A stretch of 64,000 bases of DNA from Deltaproteobacteria bacterium (GTDB lineage: Bacteria; Myxococcota_A; Polyangia; GCA-2747355): NCBI GenBank assembly GCA_020633415.1, contig JACKDQ010000017.1, positions 6,773 to 70,772 on the forward strand, read 5' to 3'. The position numbers and the translations under genes were made by a program. Below, piece after piece: positions 53,373-62,736 of this stretch. The notes below the pieces were generated by a model, which was not told where the DNA came from, did no database searches, and saw nothing but the letters and a program-made list of their open reading frames with translations. Each line of letters starts with the position of its first letter. Positions within the stretch are counted from its first letter, which is position 1.

Positions 53373-54158
53373 ATGGGACGATTGATTTCTGTCGCGTTGC
53401 TGACCGTGCTCGTGACCGCCGGTGTTGCTCACACTGCTAAAGGCCCGCTGGTCCGCCGCAGCATCGCGGAGCTGCAAGCGGCCAAGTCGCGGTTGGACGG
53501 GACAAGTTTCGACCGAACGACGCGCCGGGAAATCCTCGGCAACGGCGGAGGGATCGTCGAAGCGGTTGGACCGGACCTGATGGCCAGCGTGGGCGCCTAC
53601 ATCCTGGGGGCGCGCGTTAACCTCGGGGTAAAGCGCGTACGTGACAACTACGGGCGTTGTCGTCTCGAGCTGACCTACGGACTGCGCTTCGCTGCCAAGC
53701 AGTTGGGCGCGAAGCTCGGGTTGGGTCTCGAAGCCGTAGACGCCGACAATCCGTATTGCTCGACGGGCGAGTTGTTGCACGGCAATACCCAAGATGGTCG
53801 CCTGCGCGGCAACACGCTGCTGCTCGGCAACGAACTGTCGCTGGCCACGATGATCCGACCCGAGGGCAAGACGGTGGGCACGCTGCAGTCGGCACACGCC
53901 ACCGTAGGATTGTCGCGGGACAGCAAGGCCTTCGAGGTCGCCGGACTAATCGGTCGCTTGCCGCTGTCGCCATCCTGGCGGGGGCGTGAGCTGCGTCGCC
54001 TCGATCGCTGGCTCGCGGCGTATGCGACCTTTAGCCGCGCGCTTGCAGACGCCGAGGGCAGTCCTTCTTCGAGCCAACGCATCGAGCGCGCCAATCTCGC
54101 TTGGGAGCGGCTGGCTGCGCTGGACAATGCTGCGACGGGTGCGTTGGGTGCGCGATAG
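53373..54158 (+). CDS. Secreted hypothetical protein
   Basis: About 261 residues with GGGAGAG upstream and a signal peptide (MGRLISVALLTVLVTAGVAHTA). The body has a repeat-free mixed fold (GGGIVEAVGPDLMASVGAYILGARVNLGVKRVRDNYG, RLRGNTLLLGNELSLATMIRPEG). It is 10 bases upstream of the lipoprotein with HELLH, so the two are probably co-transcribed. No family recognised. Confidence 0.65.
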   Translation: MGRLISVALLTVLVTAGVAHTAKGPLVRRSIAELQAAKSRLDGTSFDRTTRREILGNGGGIVEAVGPDLMASVGAYILGARVNLGVKRVRDNYGRCRLELTYGLRFAAKQLGAKLGLGLEAVDADNPYCSTGELLHGNTQDGRLRGNTLLLGNELSLATMIRPEGKTVGTLQSAHATVGLSRDSKAFEVAGLIGRLPLSPSWRGRELRRLDRWLAAYATFSRALADAEGSPSSSQRIERANLAWERLAALDNAATGALGAR

Positions 54159-54168
54159 GCGGTTTGCA

Positions 54169-54795
54169 ATGCGTGGCGAACGGGTTGGTGCGATCGCGAG
54201 CTTGGCCCTGCTCGTTGCAGCTTGTGGTCCGCCACCGACCGATCAGGGCGAACCCGCGCTTATCGCAGCGGGCAAGGGCGATCCGCTTACGGCCTGTGCG
54301 GGGACGCTGGCCGCATTGCGCCAGACGTTGAGCCTGGCCAATCGCGATCACCGTGAGATGTTGCCATTGCGCACCGCGACTGCGCTTCGGCGGGCCTTTG
54401 GTACGCTGATCGACGAGGTGCAGTTCTATCGGCAGGTGCCGAGCGGACAGATGCTCGGTGCATCGGGCATCAACCTTGGTCATCGAATCTTCGTATCGGC
54501 CAGCGTCGACGATGGCCGGCGTCAGCCTGGGGACGCGCGGTCGAGTGCCTGGTTTGCCACGGTGACCCACGAGCTGCTGCACAGCGTGCAGATGCGTTGT
54601 CTGGGCAGCACCGCGCTGTTTGCCGTCCGCTACTGCTCACAGGCCGCGTTGAGCGGCTATCACTACGAGCGGATCCCGCTCGAGCGCGCTGCCCGCGGTA
54701 TTGCAGATGCTTTGCTGGGCTGCGTGTGGGGCGAACGTTGCGCCGCTGAGCGGCTGGAAATCAGCTGCGAGGATGCTCTAGGCGCTCGGCCCTAG
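54169..54795 (+). CDS. Lipoprotein with zinc-metallopeptidase-like HExxH motif
   Basis: About 208 residues. Lipobox VAAC at the end of a short leader. FATVTHELLHSVQMRCLG places a HExxH (His134, Glu135, His138) in a helix, as in DUF4157-like zinc-binding proteins. A third ligand cannot be assigned by eye. Cysteines in RYCSQAAL and WGERCAAERLEISCE may form disulphides. A peptidase activity is possible, not shown. Confidence 0.6.
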   Translation: MRGERVGAIASLALLVAACGPPPTDQGEPALIAAGKGDPLTACAGTLAALRQTLSLANRDHREMLPLRTATALRRAFGTLIDEVQFYRQVPSGQMLGASGINLGHRIFVSASVDDGRRQPGDARSSAWFATVTHELLHSVQMRCLGSTALFAVRYCSQAALSGYHYERIPLERAARGIADALLGCVWGERCAAERLEISCEDALGARP

Positions 54796-54841
54796 TGGAC
54801 GGTGCGCCCAGTTGGCACTCGAATGATCGCGGCGGCACGAC

Positions 54842-56416
54842 CTAGGGGCGCCAGAGGAACAGTCGACCGTCGAGATTGGCGCTGACGGTGGTACCGGCGT
54901 AGGTCAGCGTGCCGTCGTAGCGACCAAAGACGATCGGTGCGCCGCCGTGAGCGACGACGCCGCCCAGCGAATATGATTCGCGACTCGGCCGCAGCGCGTG
55001 GAGTAGATAGCGCGCTTTCGCGCTCGGGTTGCGATCCTCTTGGGCCAGGTACACGCCGGGATCGGTTTTCGCTGTTTGCTGTTGCCAGGTTACCTCGTGG
55101 GTGGCGATGCCGGCGATCCAGCGGCGATCGCCTTCGGCCGCCAGATCGGGCGCGAGCAGCGAGAGCAGCGTCCCGTTCGACGTGACGGCTTGCACCTCGA
55201 CCAAGTTCAGGTCCGAGGTCAGCTCGACCACCAACGCATCGGCATAGCCGGCAGCGGTGTAGGGCGCTTGCATCGGATCGAGTGATATGTCTCCTCGCAC
55301 CTGCAGGCCGGCGCGCAGCGTCTGACCGTGAGCCACGAGTGTGCCGAGACTGTCGCGATCCTTGCCGGCAAAGGGCCGGAGCTTGAGAAACTTGCCCGTC
55401 TTGCGCTCGACTTCGCCGATGAACACGTCGAGATGATCGATGCCGCGGGCCAGCAAACCATCAAAACTGACCGTTCCGGCAAAGCGCCCACCAACGAACA
55501 GCCGGTCGGTGGCGGTCACGGCGATCGCCGTCACGTCGTCGTCGTGCACGCCGCCAAATCTTGTCGCCCACAGCGGTTGTCCCTTCGGATCGAAGGCGGC
55601 GAGAAAGGCGTCGTGCTTACCACCGGCGTCGGCCGTAAGCTTGGTGGTGCCGATCGTCGCTGTGCCGGTGAACCACCCGCCGACGAAGACGTTGCCCTTG
55701 CTGTCGGCGGCCAAAGCCTGCGGCCAGAGATCGCCGCCGACGAAGGTCGTGACCCAAGATGCCGTGCCTTGGCTGTCAAAGCGCGCAACAAAGCGCCGGC
55801 CGTTCTTGCCATCGATCAGTTGCTTGGGCGGGAACTGCAAAAGATCACTGAAGCTGCCGGCGATGATTGCGGCCTTTCCGCTGCGGGCAAACGCGCCGAG
55901 CGTAACTGAGCCCGTCGACGAGCCCCACAGTGGCAGCAACCAGCGCGGCGTCCAGTCCGGCGCGAGTTGGGCCACCCAGCCGTAGGGGGCGCTGGCCGTG
56001 ACGCTCATTTTGCCGATGGTGAACGGGAAGCTCGACGACGTATTGCCGGCGATGGTGATCGTGCCCTGGTCATCGATGCTGATGGCCAGTGGATCGTGCG
56101 TACCGACACCGCCAATCGCCATCAGTTTGGCCGAAGGGGCCCCGCTTCCCCCGTCGGTTGCTGCATCGGCGATCGCCGCGTCACCGGCCAGCGCGTCCTG
56201 TGCGCTGGCGTCCACGGGGGAAGCGTCAGGCCTGGCTGTTCCGTCGCCGTCGCTGCGGGGGGCGTCAGCGAGCACCGCACCGTCCGCCGTTTGCAGGGGG
56301 GCACCGTCGGTCAGTGCGGGCTTGCTGACGGAACTGCAGCCGATCGGCAGGCCACCGATCAGCAGCCAGAAGCTAAGCGCGAAGATCTCAAGGTGGCAAG
56401 TACAGGGCCTGTTCAT
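54842..56416 (-). CDS. Beta-propeller lipoprotein with SBBP-type repeats
   Basis: About 524 residues. Lipobox GGLPIGC, a long Asp/Ala-rich linker (to about 85) and then propeller repeats (GNTSSSFPFTIGKMSVTA, GNVFVGGWFTGTATIG, DRLFVGGRFAGTVSFDG). Same plan as 10755-12242, likely a paralogue. No clear ribosome-binding site precedes the ATG at 56416. Confidence 0.72.
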   Translation of the reverse strand: MNRPCTCHLEIFALSFWLLIGGLPIGCSSVSKPALTDGAPLQTADGAVLADAPRSDGDGTARPDASPVDASAQDALAGDAAIADAATDGGSGAPSAKLMAIGGVGTHDPLAISIDDQGTITIAGNTSSSFPFTIGKMSVTASAPYGWVAQLAPDWTPRWLLPLWGSSTGSVTLGAFARSGKAAIIAGSFSDLLQFPPKQLIDGKNGRRFVARFDSQGTASWVTTFVGGDLWPQALAADSKGNVFVGGWFTGTATIGTTKLTADAGGKHDAFLAAFDPKGQPLWATRFGGVHDDDVTAIAVTATDRLFVGGRFAGTVSFDGLLARGIDHLDVFIGEVERKTGKFLKLRPFAGKDRDSLGTLVAHGQTLRAGLQVRGDISLDPMQAPYTAAGYADALVVELTSDLNLVEVQAVTSNGTLLSLLAPDLAAEGDRRWIAGIATHEVTWQQQTAKTDPGVYLAQEDRNPSAKARYLLHALRPSRESYSLGGVVAHGGAPIVFGRYDGTLTYAGTTVSANLDGRLFLWRP

Positions 56417-56549
56417 GGGGGGATGATGAACGATCGGCTCCGCGCTCACCATCGTCCGTCCCGCAGATTAATCATACGCTGGCGGGATTACGCATTGCAG
56501 GGCAACGCAACGACGTCGTGTTTCGACGCGCACACCAGTCTCACCTGGC

Positions 56550-58904
56550 TCAGGGGCAGTAGCTCAAGTGCTCAATGTATCCGCTGGGCGCTTGGTAGGC
56601 GAGGTACAGCTGGTCAAACGGGGTTATCGCCAGCGCTGTATGTTTATTGACTTTGATATTGGGATCCTGCTTGACGGTCCAACTGCCGCTGGCGTTGGTC
56701 GCGTAGCGCATCGGGCCCGTTAGCGCGTAGTATGTGACGTGGGCAGCGCCTTGGCTATCGAGCACCATCGCGTTGGTCGCCCAAAGATCTCCGCTGGTGT
56801 CGATCGGCGTGATGACCCAGCTGCCGCTAGCGTTGCTGGCGTGCTTCAGTATCCGAGCGGAGTTCTGGATGTAGACGATGTGAGCCTTGCCGTTGGCATC
56901 GAGGGCCAGCGAGTTGCGTCGTCCCGAGCGGTCGGTCGCGTCGACCGTCTGCACGGTCCAGCTGCCGCTGGCGTTGGCGTTGGTGGCGTAGCCGAGGTCG
57001 TCGGAGCTGGTGGCAATGTTTTGGTAGCTGATGAAGAAGCTGACGTGAACCTTGCCGGTTTTGTCGATGGCGATCGAATGGTCGCCGGCAAAGGATTGAG
57101 TCGTTGACATGATCGTCTGCTTGACCCAGCTGCCGCTGGCGTTGGTGGCGTAGACGAAGCGGGCTTTGGGTTCGAAGTAGACCAGGTGCACCTTGTCCTG
57201 GGCGTCCACAGCGACGTCAGCGTCCATTCCTTTGCCGAGCGCAGTGGTCGACCAGCCGTTGGCGGTCTTGGTCGCGTAAAACAGCGCGGGCTCGTTGTTG
57301 GGGGTGTTGCGTAGCTGGTAGTAGGCCAGGTGCGGTCGCCCGAGGCTGTCGAGGGCCAGCGCTGGACCCCAGCCCTCGCTGTCGACGGTTTCGCTTGTCC
57401 AGCTGCCCGAGGCGTTGCTCGCCAGCCGGACCGTCTCGCTGTCGCCGTGGTGAAAGGCGATCTGCGCGTTGCCTTGGACATCGAGCTCGAGGTCGAGCAC
57501 ATCGTCGCCGCTTTCAGCAACTGTCACCGGTGCCGTCGCCTTGCAGCGCGGGCCGCAAGTGTTGCCGCGGCAGATCTCGCCCTGGGCGCAGCAGTTGCCG
57601 TTGCATTGGGCGTACATGCAAACACAGGCGCCTTGATTGCAGTTCTGATTGAGCGGACAGTCACCGCTGAGGCAGGTGCCGCCACAGCCGTCTTTTGCGC
57701 CGCAGCTCGCCGCCGCGCATTGCGGTTTGCAGCAGGCGGCGGGCTCATCGACCGCGCCATCACAGTCGTTGTCTTGGCCGTCGCAGAGCGTCTCGTCGGT
57801 TTGGAAGGTCGCACCGCTGCGCTGGGCGTGGGCCGCGTAGTCCGGCGGTGCACAGCTCTGCCAGCCGCTTTTTCCGCCGCAGGTTTGTGTGGCGCCCTTG
57901 CAGACGCCGCGCTGTTCGGTGCAGGCGGGCGCGACGAGGTCGGCAATTTCGTCAATGGTGCCATCGCAGTCGTCGTCATCGCCGTTACAGACTTCGGCTT
58001 GTGGGCCGACGGTCCAGCTGCAGTCGCCAAAGACACCGGCTTGGCAGCGCCGCTGGCCGCCGCGACAGATGCCAAGGTCGGCGCAGCTGGTCACGTCGCC
58101 AGGGTTACAGCTGCAGGGCTTGCCGTCACAGAGCTTAATGCAAACTCCGTCGCTTGCTCGGCACTGCGAGCCGCTCTCGCAGGAAATGCTGGGTGAATAG
58201 TCCTGGCAGCTATCGGAATCGAACGCCCCACAGACCTGATAGGCACCGTCACCATCGCAGCGACGTTGCGCTGGCTGGCATTCGTCTTGGCAGTCGGCAG
58301 CGCAACGACCGGCCGTGCAGTAGGGCGTTGGTGCGCTGCAGGTTTTGGGGGGCTGCCAATGCGCGCAGCCGCTGGCGTCTTCTTGGCAGACGCGCACGGC
58401 ATCGCCAACACACTGACTTTCGCCCAGGCGACAACCGTCGCTGCAGCGCTCGCTCAGTGAGAGGCCAGCCGAAACGATCTGCCCGCGTTCGATCGCTACG
58501 TCGGTTTTGCCTTCGGCGACGTGTTGCCCTTTTCGCAGAGCGCTCGCGTTAATCGCTAGCTGTTGGCCGCTCCAGGTTTCGGGAACGATCAGCAGCATCC
58601 GCTGCGGTGAGCTCAGCGTGGCGTTGGCATCACTGTGAGCGGTCTTTGTGCTGCCGTCGGTGGGCGACGAGAGGCTGACGTCGACGCGGTCGACGATCCC
58701 AGTAAAGCTCAGCGCGAGCAAGATGCCAGTTTGCTGGTCTTTGTCGTTGCACGCCGCCGAAAAACTAATGCAGAACCCGAGCAGAGCAACTCGGCGGGTC
58801 TTGGTGAAATGTCGATCGATCGCTGAGCTCTCGCGGTACATCTGACTTCGCCTACGATCGAACGCTGCCGTTTCGTCCCATGCGGTGATCTCGCGCCGGC
58901 TCAT
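56550..58904 (-). CDS. Large Cys-rich lipoprotein with MopE-like motifs and a propeller tail
   Basis: About 784 residues from an ATG with GGGGAG upstream; an ATG at 58841 would give a shorter head. The signal ends SFSAAC. A Cys-rich region (about 130-400) holds two MopE-type metal-binding motifs, CNGDDDDCDGTIDE and CDGQDNDCDGAVDE, and other CxC clusters. The C-terminal 330 residues contain a repeat around 'YATNASGSW', five times, in a beta-propeller-like spacing. Possibly a Ca- or Cu-binding surface protein (inference). Confidence 0.75.
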   Translation of the reverse strand: MSRREITAWDETAAFDRRRSQMYRESSAIDRHFTKTRRVALLGFCISFSAACNDKDQQTGILLALSFTGIVDRVDVSLSSPTDGSTKTAHSDANATLSSPQRMLLIVPETWSGQQLAINASALRKGQHVAEGKTDVAIERGQIVSAGLSLSERCSDGCRLGESQCVGDAVRVCQEDASGCAHWQPPKTCSAPTPYCTAGRCAADCQDECQPAQRRCDGDGAYQVCGAFDSDSCQDYSPSISCESGSQCRASDGVCIKLCDGKPCSCNPGDVTSCADLGICRGGQRRCQAGVFGDCSWTVGPQAEVCNGDDDDCDGTIDEIADLVAPACTEQRGVCKGATQTCGGKSGWQSCAPPDYAAHAQRSGATFQTDETLCDGQDNDCDGAVDEPAACCKPQCAAASCGAKDGCGGTCLSGDCPLNQNCNQGACVCMYAQCNGNCCAQGEICRGNTCGPRCKATAPVTVAESGDDVLDLELDVQGNAQIAFHHGDSETVRLASNASGSWTSETVDSEGWGPALALDSLGRPHLAYYQLRNTPNNEPALFYATKTANGWSTTALGKGMDADVAVDAQDKVHLVYFEPKARFVYATNASGSWVKQTIMSTTQSFAGDHSIAIDKTGKVHVSFFISYQNIATSSDDLGYATNANASGSWTVQTVDATDRSGRRNSLALDANGKAHIVYIQNSARILKHASNASGSWVITPIDTSGDLWATNAMVLDSQGAAHVTYYALTGPMRYATNASGSWTVKQDPNIKVNKHTALAITPFDQLYLAYQAPSGYIEHLSYCP

Positions 58905-59079
58905 CGCTCTGCTCCCCAAGATCTAAAGCGACCTACTTTGGCGACACTAGGGGCGGGCGACAGTCGCAGGCGTGTCCTGAGGTAATAATCGAACGACGCC
59001 CGGTTCGGACAGCTGCGCTAGCCAGGTTGCGCTGGCGAACTGCGGTGGGAGAAACTGAGCCCAGACGCCAATGACGGCG

Positions 59080-59643
59080 TTAGCGGCGAATAATGAACGT
59101 GTCCATCATCTCGCCGCCGATGTGCTCGACCTGCATGCTCGGCACGAGTGGTCGTGGGTCGGTCGGTTCCGGATGGTCGGGGTGGCGTGCGCGCACGTGC
59201 TCGACCAGCTGGGCTGTAGGTTCGAGGATGCACAGCGCGCCAGCTGTTCGTACTACACGGATGCACTCGTCGATCACTGCCTGGGGATCGCGCATGTGAT
59301 GCAGTGCGCCGAGCATGAACAGCGCATCGAATGACCCGTCTTCGAAAGGCAGCGCGCTGGCATCGAAGGCGCGAAACTGGATCGCGCGATCGACGCCGAC
59401 GCGCCTCGCGTCATCCATCCACGGTTGTCGCGCGTAGGCCGACTGATCATCTGCCGGTTCACCCGTGGTCACGTCAAAACCGCAGAGTGCTAAGGTGATC
59501 GCCGCGCGGCCCATGCCAGTGCCGACGTCGAGCACGCGCGCTCCAGCTGGCAGTTTGATCGCTTCGATGCGCTGGCAGAGCAGCTCGCAGAACATTGCGA
59601 ACTCCTCGCCCAGCGTTTGTTTGGCGGCTTCGATATTGGTCAT
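59080..59643 (-). CDS. Class I SAM-dependent methyltransferase
   Basis: 187 residues with GGAG upstream. Motif I ARVLDVGTGMGRAAITLAL, later DASALPFEDGSFDALFMLGALHHMRDP and LCILEPTAQLVEHVRARHP are typical of small Methyltransf_11 enzymes. It is 107 bases downstream of the oxidoreductase beta gene and may be part of that operon. Substrate unknown. Confidence 0.88.
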   Translation of the reverse strand: MTNIEAAKQTLGEEFAMFCELLCQRIEAIKLPAGARVLDVGTGMGRAAITLALCGFDVTTGEPADDQSAYARQPWMDDARRVGVDRAIQFRAFDASALPFEDGSFDALFMLGALHHMRDPQAVIDECIRVVRTAGALCILEPTAQLVEHVRARHPDHPEPTDPRPLVPSMQVEHIGGEMMDTFIIRR

Positions 59644-59750
59644 GATCTGCTCCGTCGAAGGGCTAGTCTAGCGTTGACTTGGCACCATCGCCAGCGGCGC
59701 GGCTGGATCGGGCGGGGTTGCGCTGCGTGCGGAGCTGCGGGTGCCGCTGC

Positions 59751-60647
59751 TCAACAGCGCGCGGTTAGCGCCTCAAAGCCGGCGTCGACCTCGCGCTGCA
59801 ACTGCTCGATCAGCTTCTCGTCGTCGAGAATGTGGCGGAACCTCGCCTGTAGCTTGAGATAGTCGGCGATCGGTTTGCGTTTGCTGACCTTCTTGGTGAT
59901 GCGACGCTCGCCGTTTTCGATCTCGTAGAGCAGCACGGCGCCGGTTTGCACGGCCAGCTTGGAGGCTTCGATCACGAGCTCGCTGTCGACACCCCATCCG
60001 GGCGGGCAGGGCGCGTGGCAGTGAATGTAGCTCGGCCCGCGTACCTGGGCGGCTTTTTCGACCTTGCCGAGGAAGTCCATCGGGTAGCCGATCGCCGTCG
60101 ATGCCGCGTAAGGGATGTTGTGGGCGGCGATGATTTCGACCATGTTCTTGCGCAGCGCCGGCAGGCGCGCTTCGCCACGAGAGACCGTGCCCACCGGCGT
60201 TGTCGAGGTGCGGGCCGCGAACGGCGTGGTGCCACTACGCTGGCCGCCGGTGTTCATGTAGCTTTCGTTGTCAAAGCAGATGTAGATGAAGTCTTGGCCG
60301 CGCTCGATTGCGCCCGATAGCGAGGCCAGACCGATATCGGCCGTTCCGCCGTCGCCGCCAACGACCAGCAGTTTGTATTGATCTCTTCGGCCCTGCTGTT
60401 TGAGCGCATCATCGATGCCCGAGGCAACCGCGGCGGCGTTTTCGAACAGCACGTGAAAGTGCGGCACCTTTGGCACGCCCATTTGCGTAATCACCGCCAT
60501 GCAGCCGGTGGTGTTAACGACGAGGGTGTTCTCGCCGAGCACTTTGAGCACCTGCCGCAGCCCGAGGATCTGACTGCATCCTGCGCAAGCCAGGTTTCCT
60601 TGGCAGAGATGTTCTTGGTCGGAGAGCGTCTTGAGCTTAATCGCCAT
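59751..60647 (-). CDS. porB: Pyruvate/2-oxoacid:ferredoxin oxidoreductase, beta subunit
   Basis: 298 residues. The thiamine-diphosphate site reads VVGGDGGTADIGLASLSGAIERG then YICFDNESYMNTGGQRSGTTP. Cysteines in ACAGC, TTGC and HCHAPC are the likely Fe-S ligands. It follows the alpha gene with a 3-bp gap. Together the subunits decarboxylate a 2-oxoacid (probably pyruvate) to acyl-CoA, reducing ferredoxin. Confidence 0.93.
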   Translation of the reverse strand: MAIKLKTLSDQEHLCQGNLACAGCSQILGLRQVLKVLGENTLVVNTTGCMAVITQMGVPKVPHFHVLFENAAAVASGIDDALKQQGRRDQYKLLVVGGDGGTADIGLASLSGAIERGQDFIYICFDNESYMNTGGQRSGTTPFAARTSTTPVGTVSRGEARLPALRKNMVEIIAAHNIPYAASTAIGYPMDFLGKVEKAAQVRGPSYIHCHAPCPPGWGVDSELVIEASKLAVQTGAVLLYEIENGERRITKKVSKRKPIADYLKLQARFRHILDDEKLIEQLQREVDAGFEALTARC

Positions 60648-60650
60648 CGC

Positions 60651-61850
60651 TTACCTCTGCGCGCTCGGCGCGATGCCCTCTTGGGGGCCGCGGGCATCGG
60701 GCCAAAAGACGCTCTGTCCGCGATAGCCATCCTTGGCCAGCTCGAGCGAGCGCAAAATCGTCTGCTCGGTGATGTCCTTGCCGCCAAGACCGACGATGAA
60801 GTTAAGTACGGTGGGGCGATGCTCGGCGTGATACAGCGCGCGCACGACGTCCGGATAGACCATGCCCGCGCTGCCGTAACCGATGTCGCGATCGAGGACG
60901 AGCACCGTTTCGGCGTGTTGTAGCGCCTTGGCGACCGCCTGCTCAGGGAAGGGGCGAAAGACGCGCAGGTTGACCACGGCAACCGACTCACCTTGTTCAC
61001 GCAGCTTGGCTGCCGTGTGGCGGGCCGTCTGCATCATCGAGCCGATGCCGAAGATCACGGTCTTTGCACCAGGGTCGCTGTCACGCTCGACCAGGTCGTA
61101 GCGTCGCCCGCTCAGCTCGGCGAGCGCGGCAAAGCGCTCGGTCAACACGTCGGCGGCGCCGACCAGGGCGCTGTGCTTTTTGTATTCGAAGTCGGGATAC
61201 CATTCGGGAAAGAGCACCTCGCCAAACTGCTGGGGCTTCGCTGGATCCATCAATGGGCGCTCGGTCGCCCGTGGCGATGGGAGAAAATCATCGACGACGG
61301 ATTGCTCAAGTGGGGTAACCGGCTCAGAGGCGTGTGAGAGGATGAATCCGTCGTAGGCGACGATCGCCGGCAAATTGACCCGCGGATCCTCCGCGCTGGC
61401 AAAGGCGACGAGCATCATGTCGTAGATCTCTTGGACCGAGCGGGTGTAGATCTGGATCCAACCCGCGTCGCGATTGACCAAGGTGTCCTGATGGTCGGCC
61501 CAGATGTTGACGGGCACCGAAAGGGTGCGGTTGGCGACGGCCATCACGATCGGAAAGCGCATCCCCGAGGCGAAGTACATCACCTCGCTCATTAGCTGCA
61601 GCCCTTGAGAGCAACTGGCGGTGAAGGTTCGCGAGCCGACGATGGACGCTCCGCAACATGCGGACAGCGCCGAATGTTCGGACTCAACCTTAACCATCCG
61701 TGCGTCGAGCTCGCCATCGGCGACGAACTGGGCGAGGTATTCGACGGTGTGGGTTTGTGGCGTGATCGGGTAGGCGGCGATCACTTCGACCCGCGATTGG
61801 CGGACCGCTTGGGCTGCCGCCATGTTTCCGTTCCAAAACTGCCGTGTCAT
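60651..61850 (-). CDS. porA: Pyruvate/2-oxoacid:ferredoxin oxidoreductase, alpha subunit
   Basis: About 399 residues from an ATG overlapping the delta stop (ATGA). AYPITPQTHTVEYLAQFVADGEL, SEHSALSACCGASIVGSRTFTASCSQGLQLMSE and MAVANRTLSVPVNIWADHQDTLVNRDAGW are hallmark alpha-subunit text. It forms the core enzyme with the beta subunit. Confidence 0.94.
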   Translation of the reverse strand: MTRQFWNGNMAAAQAVRQSRVEVIAAYPITPQTHTVEYLAQFVADGELDARMVKVESEHSALSACCGASIVGSRTFTASCSQGLQLMSEVMYFASGMRFPIVMAVANRTLSVPVNIWADHQDTLVNRDAGWIQIYTRSVQEIYDMMLVAFASAEDPRVNLPAIVAYDGFILSHASEPVTPLEQSVVDDFLPSPRATERPLMDPAKPQQFGEVLFPEWYPDFEYKKHSALVGAADVLTERFAALAELSGRRYDLVERDSDPGAKTVIFGIGSMMQTARHTAAKLREQGESVAVVNLRVFRPFPEQAVAKALQHAETVLVLDRDIGYGSAGMVYPDVVRALYHAEHRPTVLNFIVGLGGKDITEQTILRSLELAKDGYRGQSVFWPDARGPQEGIAPSAQR

Positions 61851-62128
61851 CCTGCTTCGCGCTCCATCACGATCACGCCCGCTCGGCATTCGTGTGCGCA
61901 GATCCCGCAACCTTTGCAGTAGTCGTAGTCGATCGCATAGCTGCCGCGCGAGACGCTGCCCTCTGGGCAAAGCAGCCAGCATAGATCGCAGCTGGTGCAT
62001 TTGGCGTCGGTCTTGATCGGCCGCATCGTGCGCCAGGTGCCGGTCGGGTTGTCGTGCGACCAGCCGGGGTCATAGGTCAGCGTGCTTTTGGCGCGCTCGA
62101 CAAAGTATTGATAGCGTTCGCGACCCAT
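61847..62128 (-). CDS. porD: Pyruvate/2-oxoacid:ferredoxin oxidoreductase, delta (ferredoxin-like) subunit
   Basis: About 93 residues with a strong AAGGAGG site. Two [4Fe-4S] sets: CTSCDLCWLLCPEG and CKGCGICAHECRAG. It carries electrons from the catalytic subunits to ferredoxin. Confidence 0.93.
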   Translation of the reverse strand: MGRERYQYFVERAKSTLTYDPGWSHDNPTGTWRTMRPIKTDAKCTSCDLCWLLCPEGSVSRGSYAIDYDYCKGCGICAHECRAGVIVMEREAG

Positions 62129-62139
62129 CGGGCCCTCCT

Positions 62140-62736
62140 TCAGGCGGCGCTCGGCAACCGTGTTAGACGTTCGGCGGCCGCCCGAGCACAAGCAAGATTG
62201 ACTTCAGCGCGTGGGCCGAAGCGTTCTCTGTAGCAGGCACCGAGCGCGTCGAGGCTGATCAGCCCGGTTGCGCCGGCGATCGCCCCTAGCATCGCCGTGT
62301 TGGTGATCGGTTTGCCCAGCTGCTCTAGCGCGATCGCCGTGGCATCGAGCACAAAGACCGTCGCGCCGTTGCTGGCGAAAAAGCCTCGCTCGTCGAGCGC
62401 GCTCCGCAGGCTTTCCTGGCTCTGATTGCTGTTGAAGATCAACGTGGCGTCGTCGGCCAGTCCCTGCCGTACGTCGTTGACCTGCCAGATCGTCGGATCG
62501 AGGCACAGCAAAATGTCGGGTCGAGCGACACTGTGCTTGAGTAGGATTTCTTCAGGCGACACGCGAACGACGCATGACGACAGGGCGCCACGACGCTCGG
62601 GGCCGAATGTCGGGATCGCTTGGGCATTGGCGCCGCCGGCGAGTGCGGCAGCGCCGAGTAGCTCCCCGGCGGTGACCACGCCCTGTCCTCCGCGTCCCAC
62701 CAGGCGGACTTCGGTCAGCAGCTTAGCGTTCGACAT
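62140..62736 (-). CDS. porG: Pyruvate/2-oxoacid:ferredoxin oxidoreductase, gamma subunit
   Basis: About 198 residues. VRLVGRGGQGVVTAGELLGAAAL (the gamma-subunit signature) and TFGPERRGALSSCVVRVS are clear. The start overlaps the small upstream ORF by 14 bases, suggesting coupled translation. Confidence 0.92.
   Translation of the reverse strand: MSNAKLLTEVRLVGRGGQGVVTAGELLGAAALAGGANAQAIPTFGPERRGALSSCVVRVSPEEILLKHSVARPDILLCLDPTIWQVNDVRQGLADDATLIFNSNQSQESLRSALDERGFFASNGATVFVLDATAIALEQLGKPITNTAMLGAIAGATGLISLDALGACYRERFGPRAEVNLACARAAAERLTRLPSAA

Noticed and set aside
54031..54582. Minus-strand open frame opposite the HExxH lipoprotein
   Set aside because: No ribosome-binding site or recognisable content; the plus strand has signal peptides and the metal motif.
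57330..58196. Long plus-strand open frame opposite the Cys-rich lipoprotein
   Set aside because: Antisense shadow of a high-GC gene; the minus-strand frame has the lipobox, MopE motifs and repeats.
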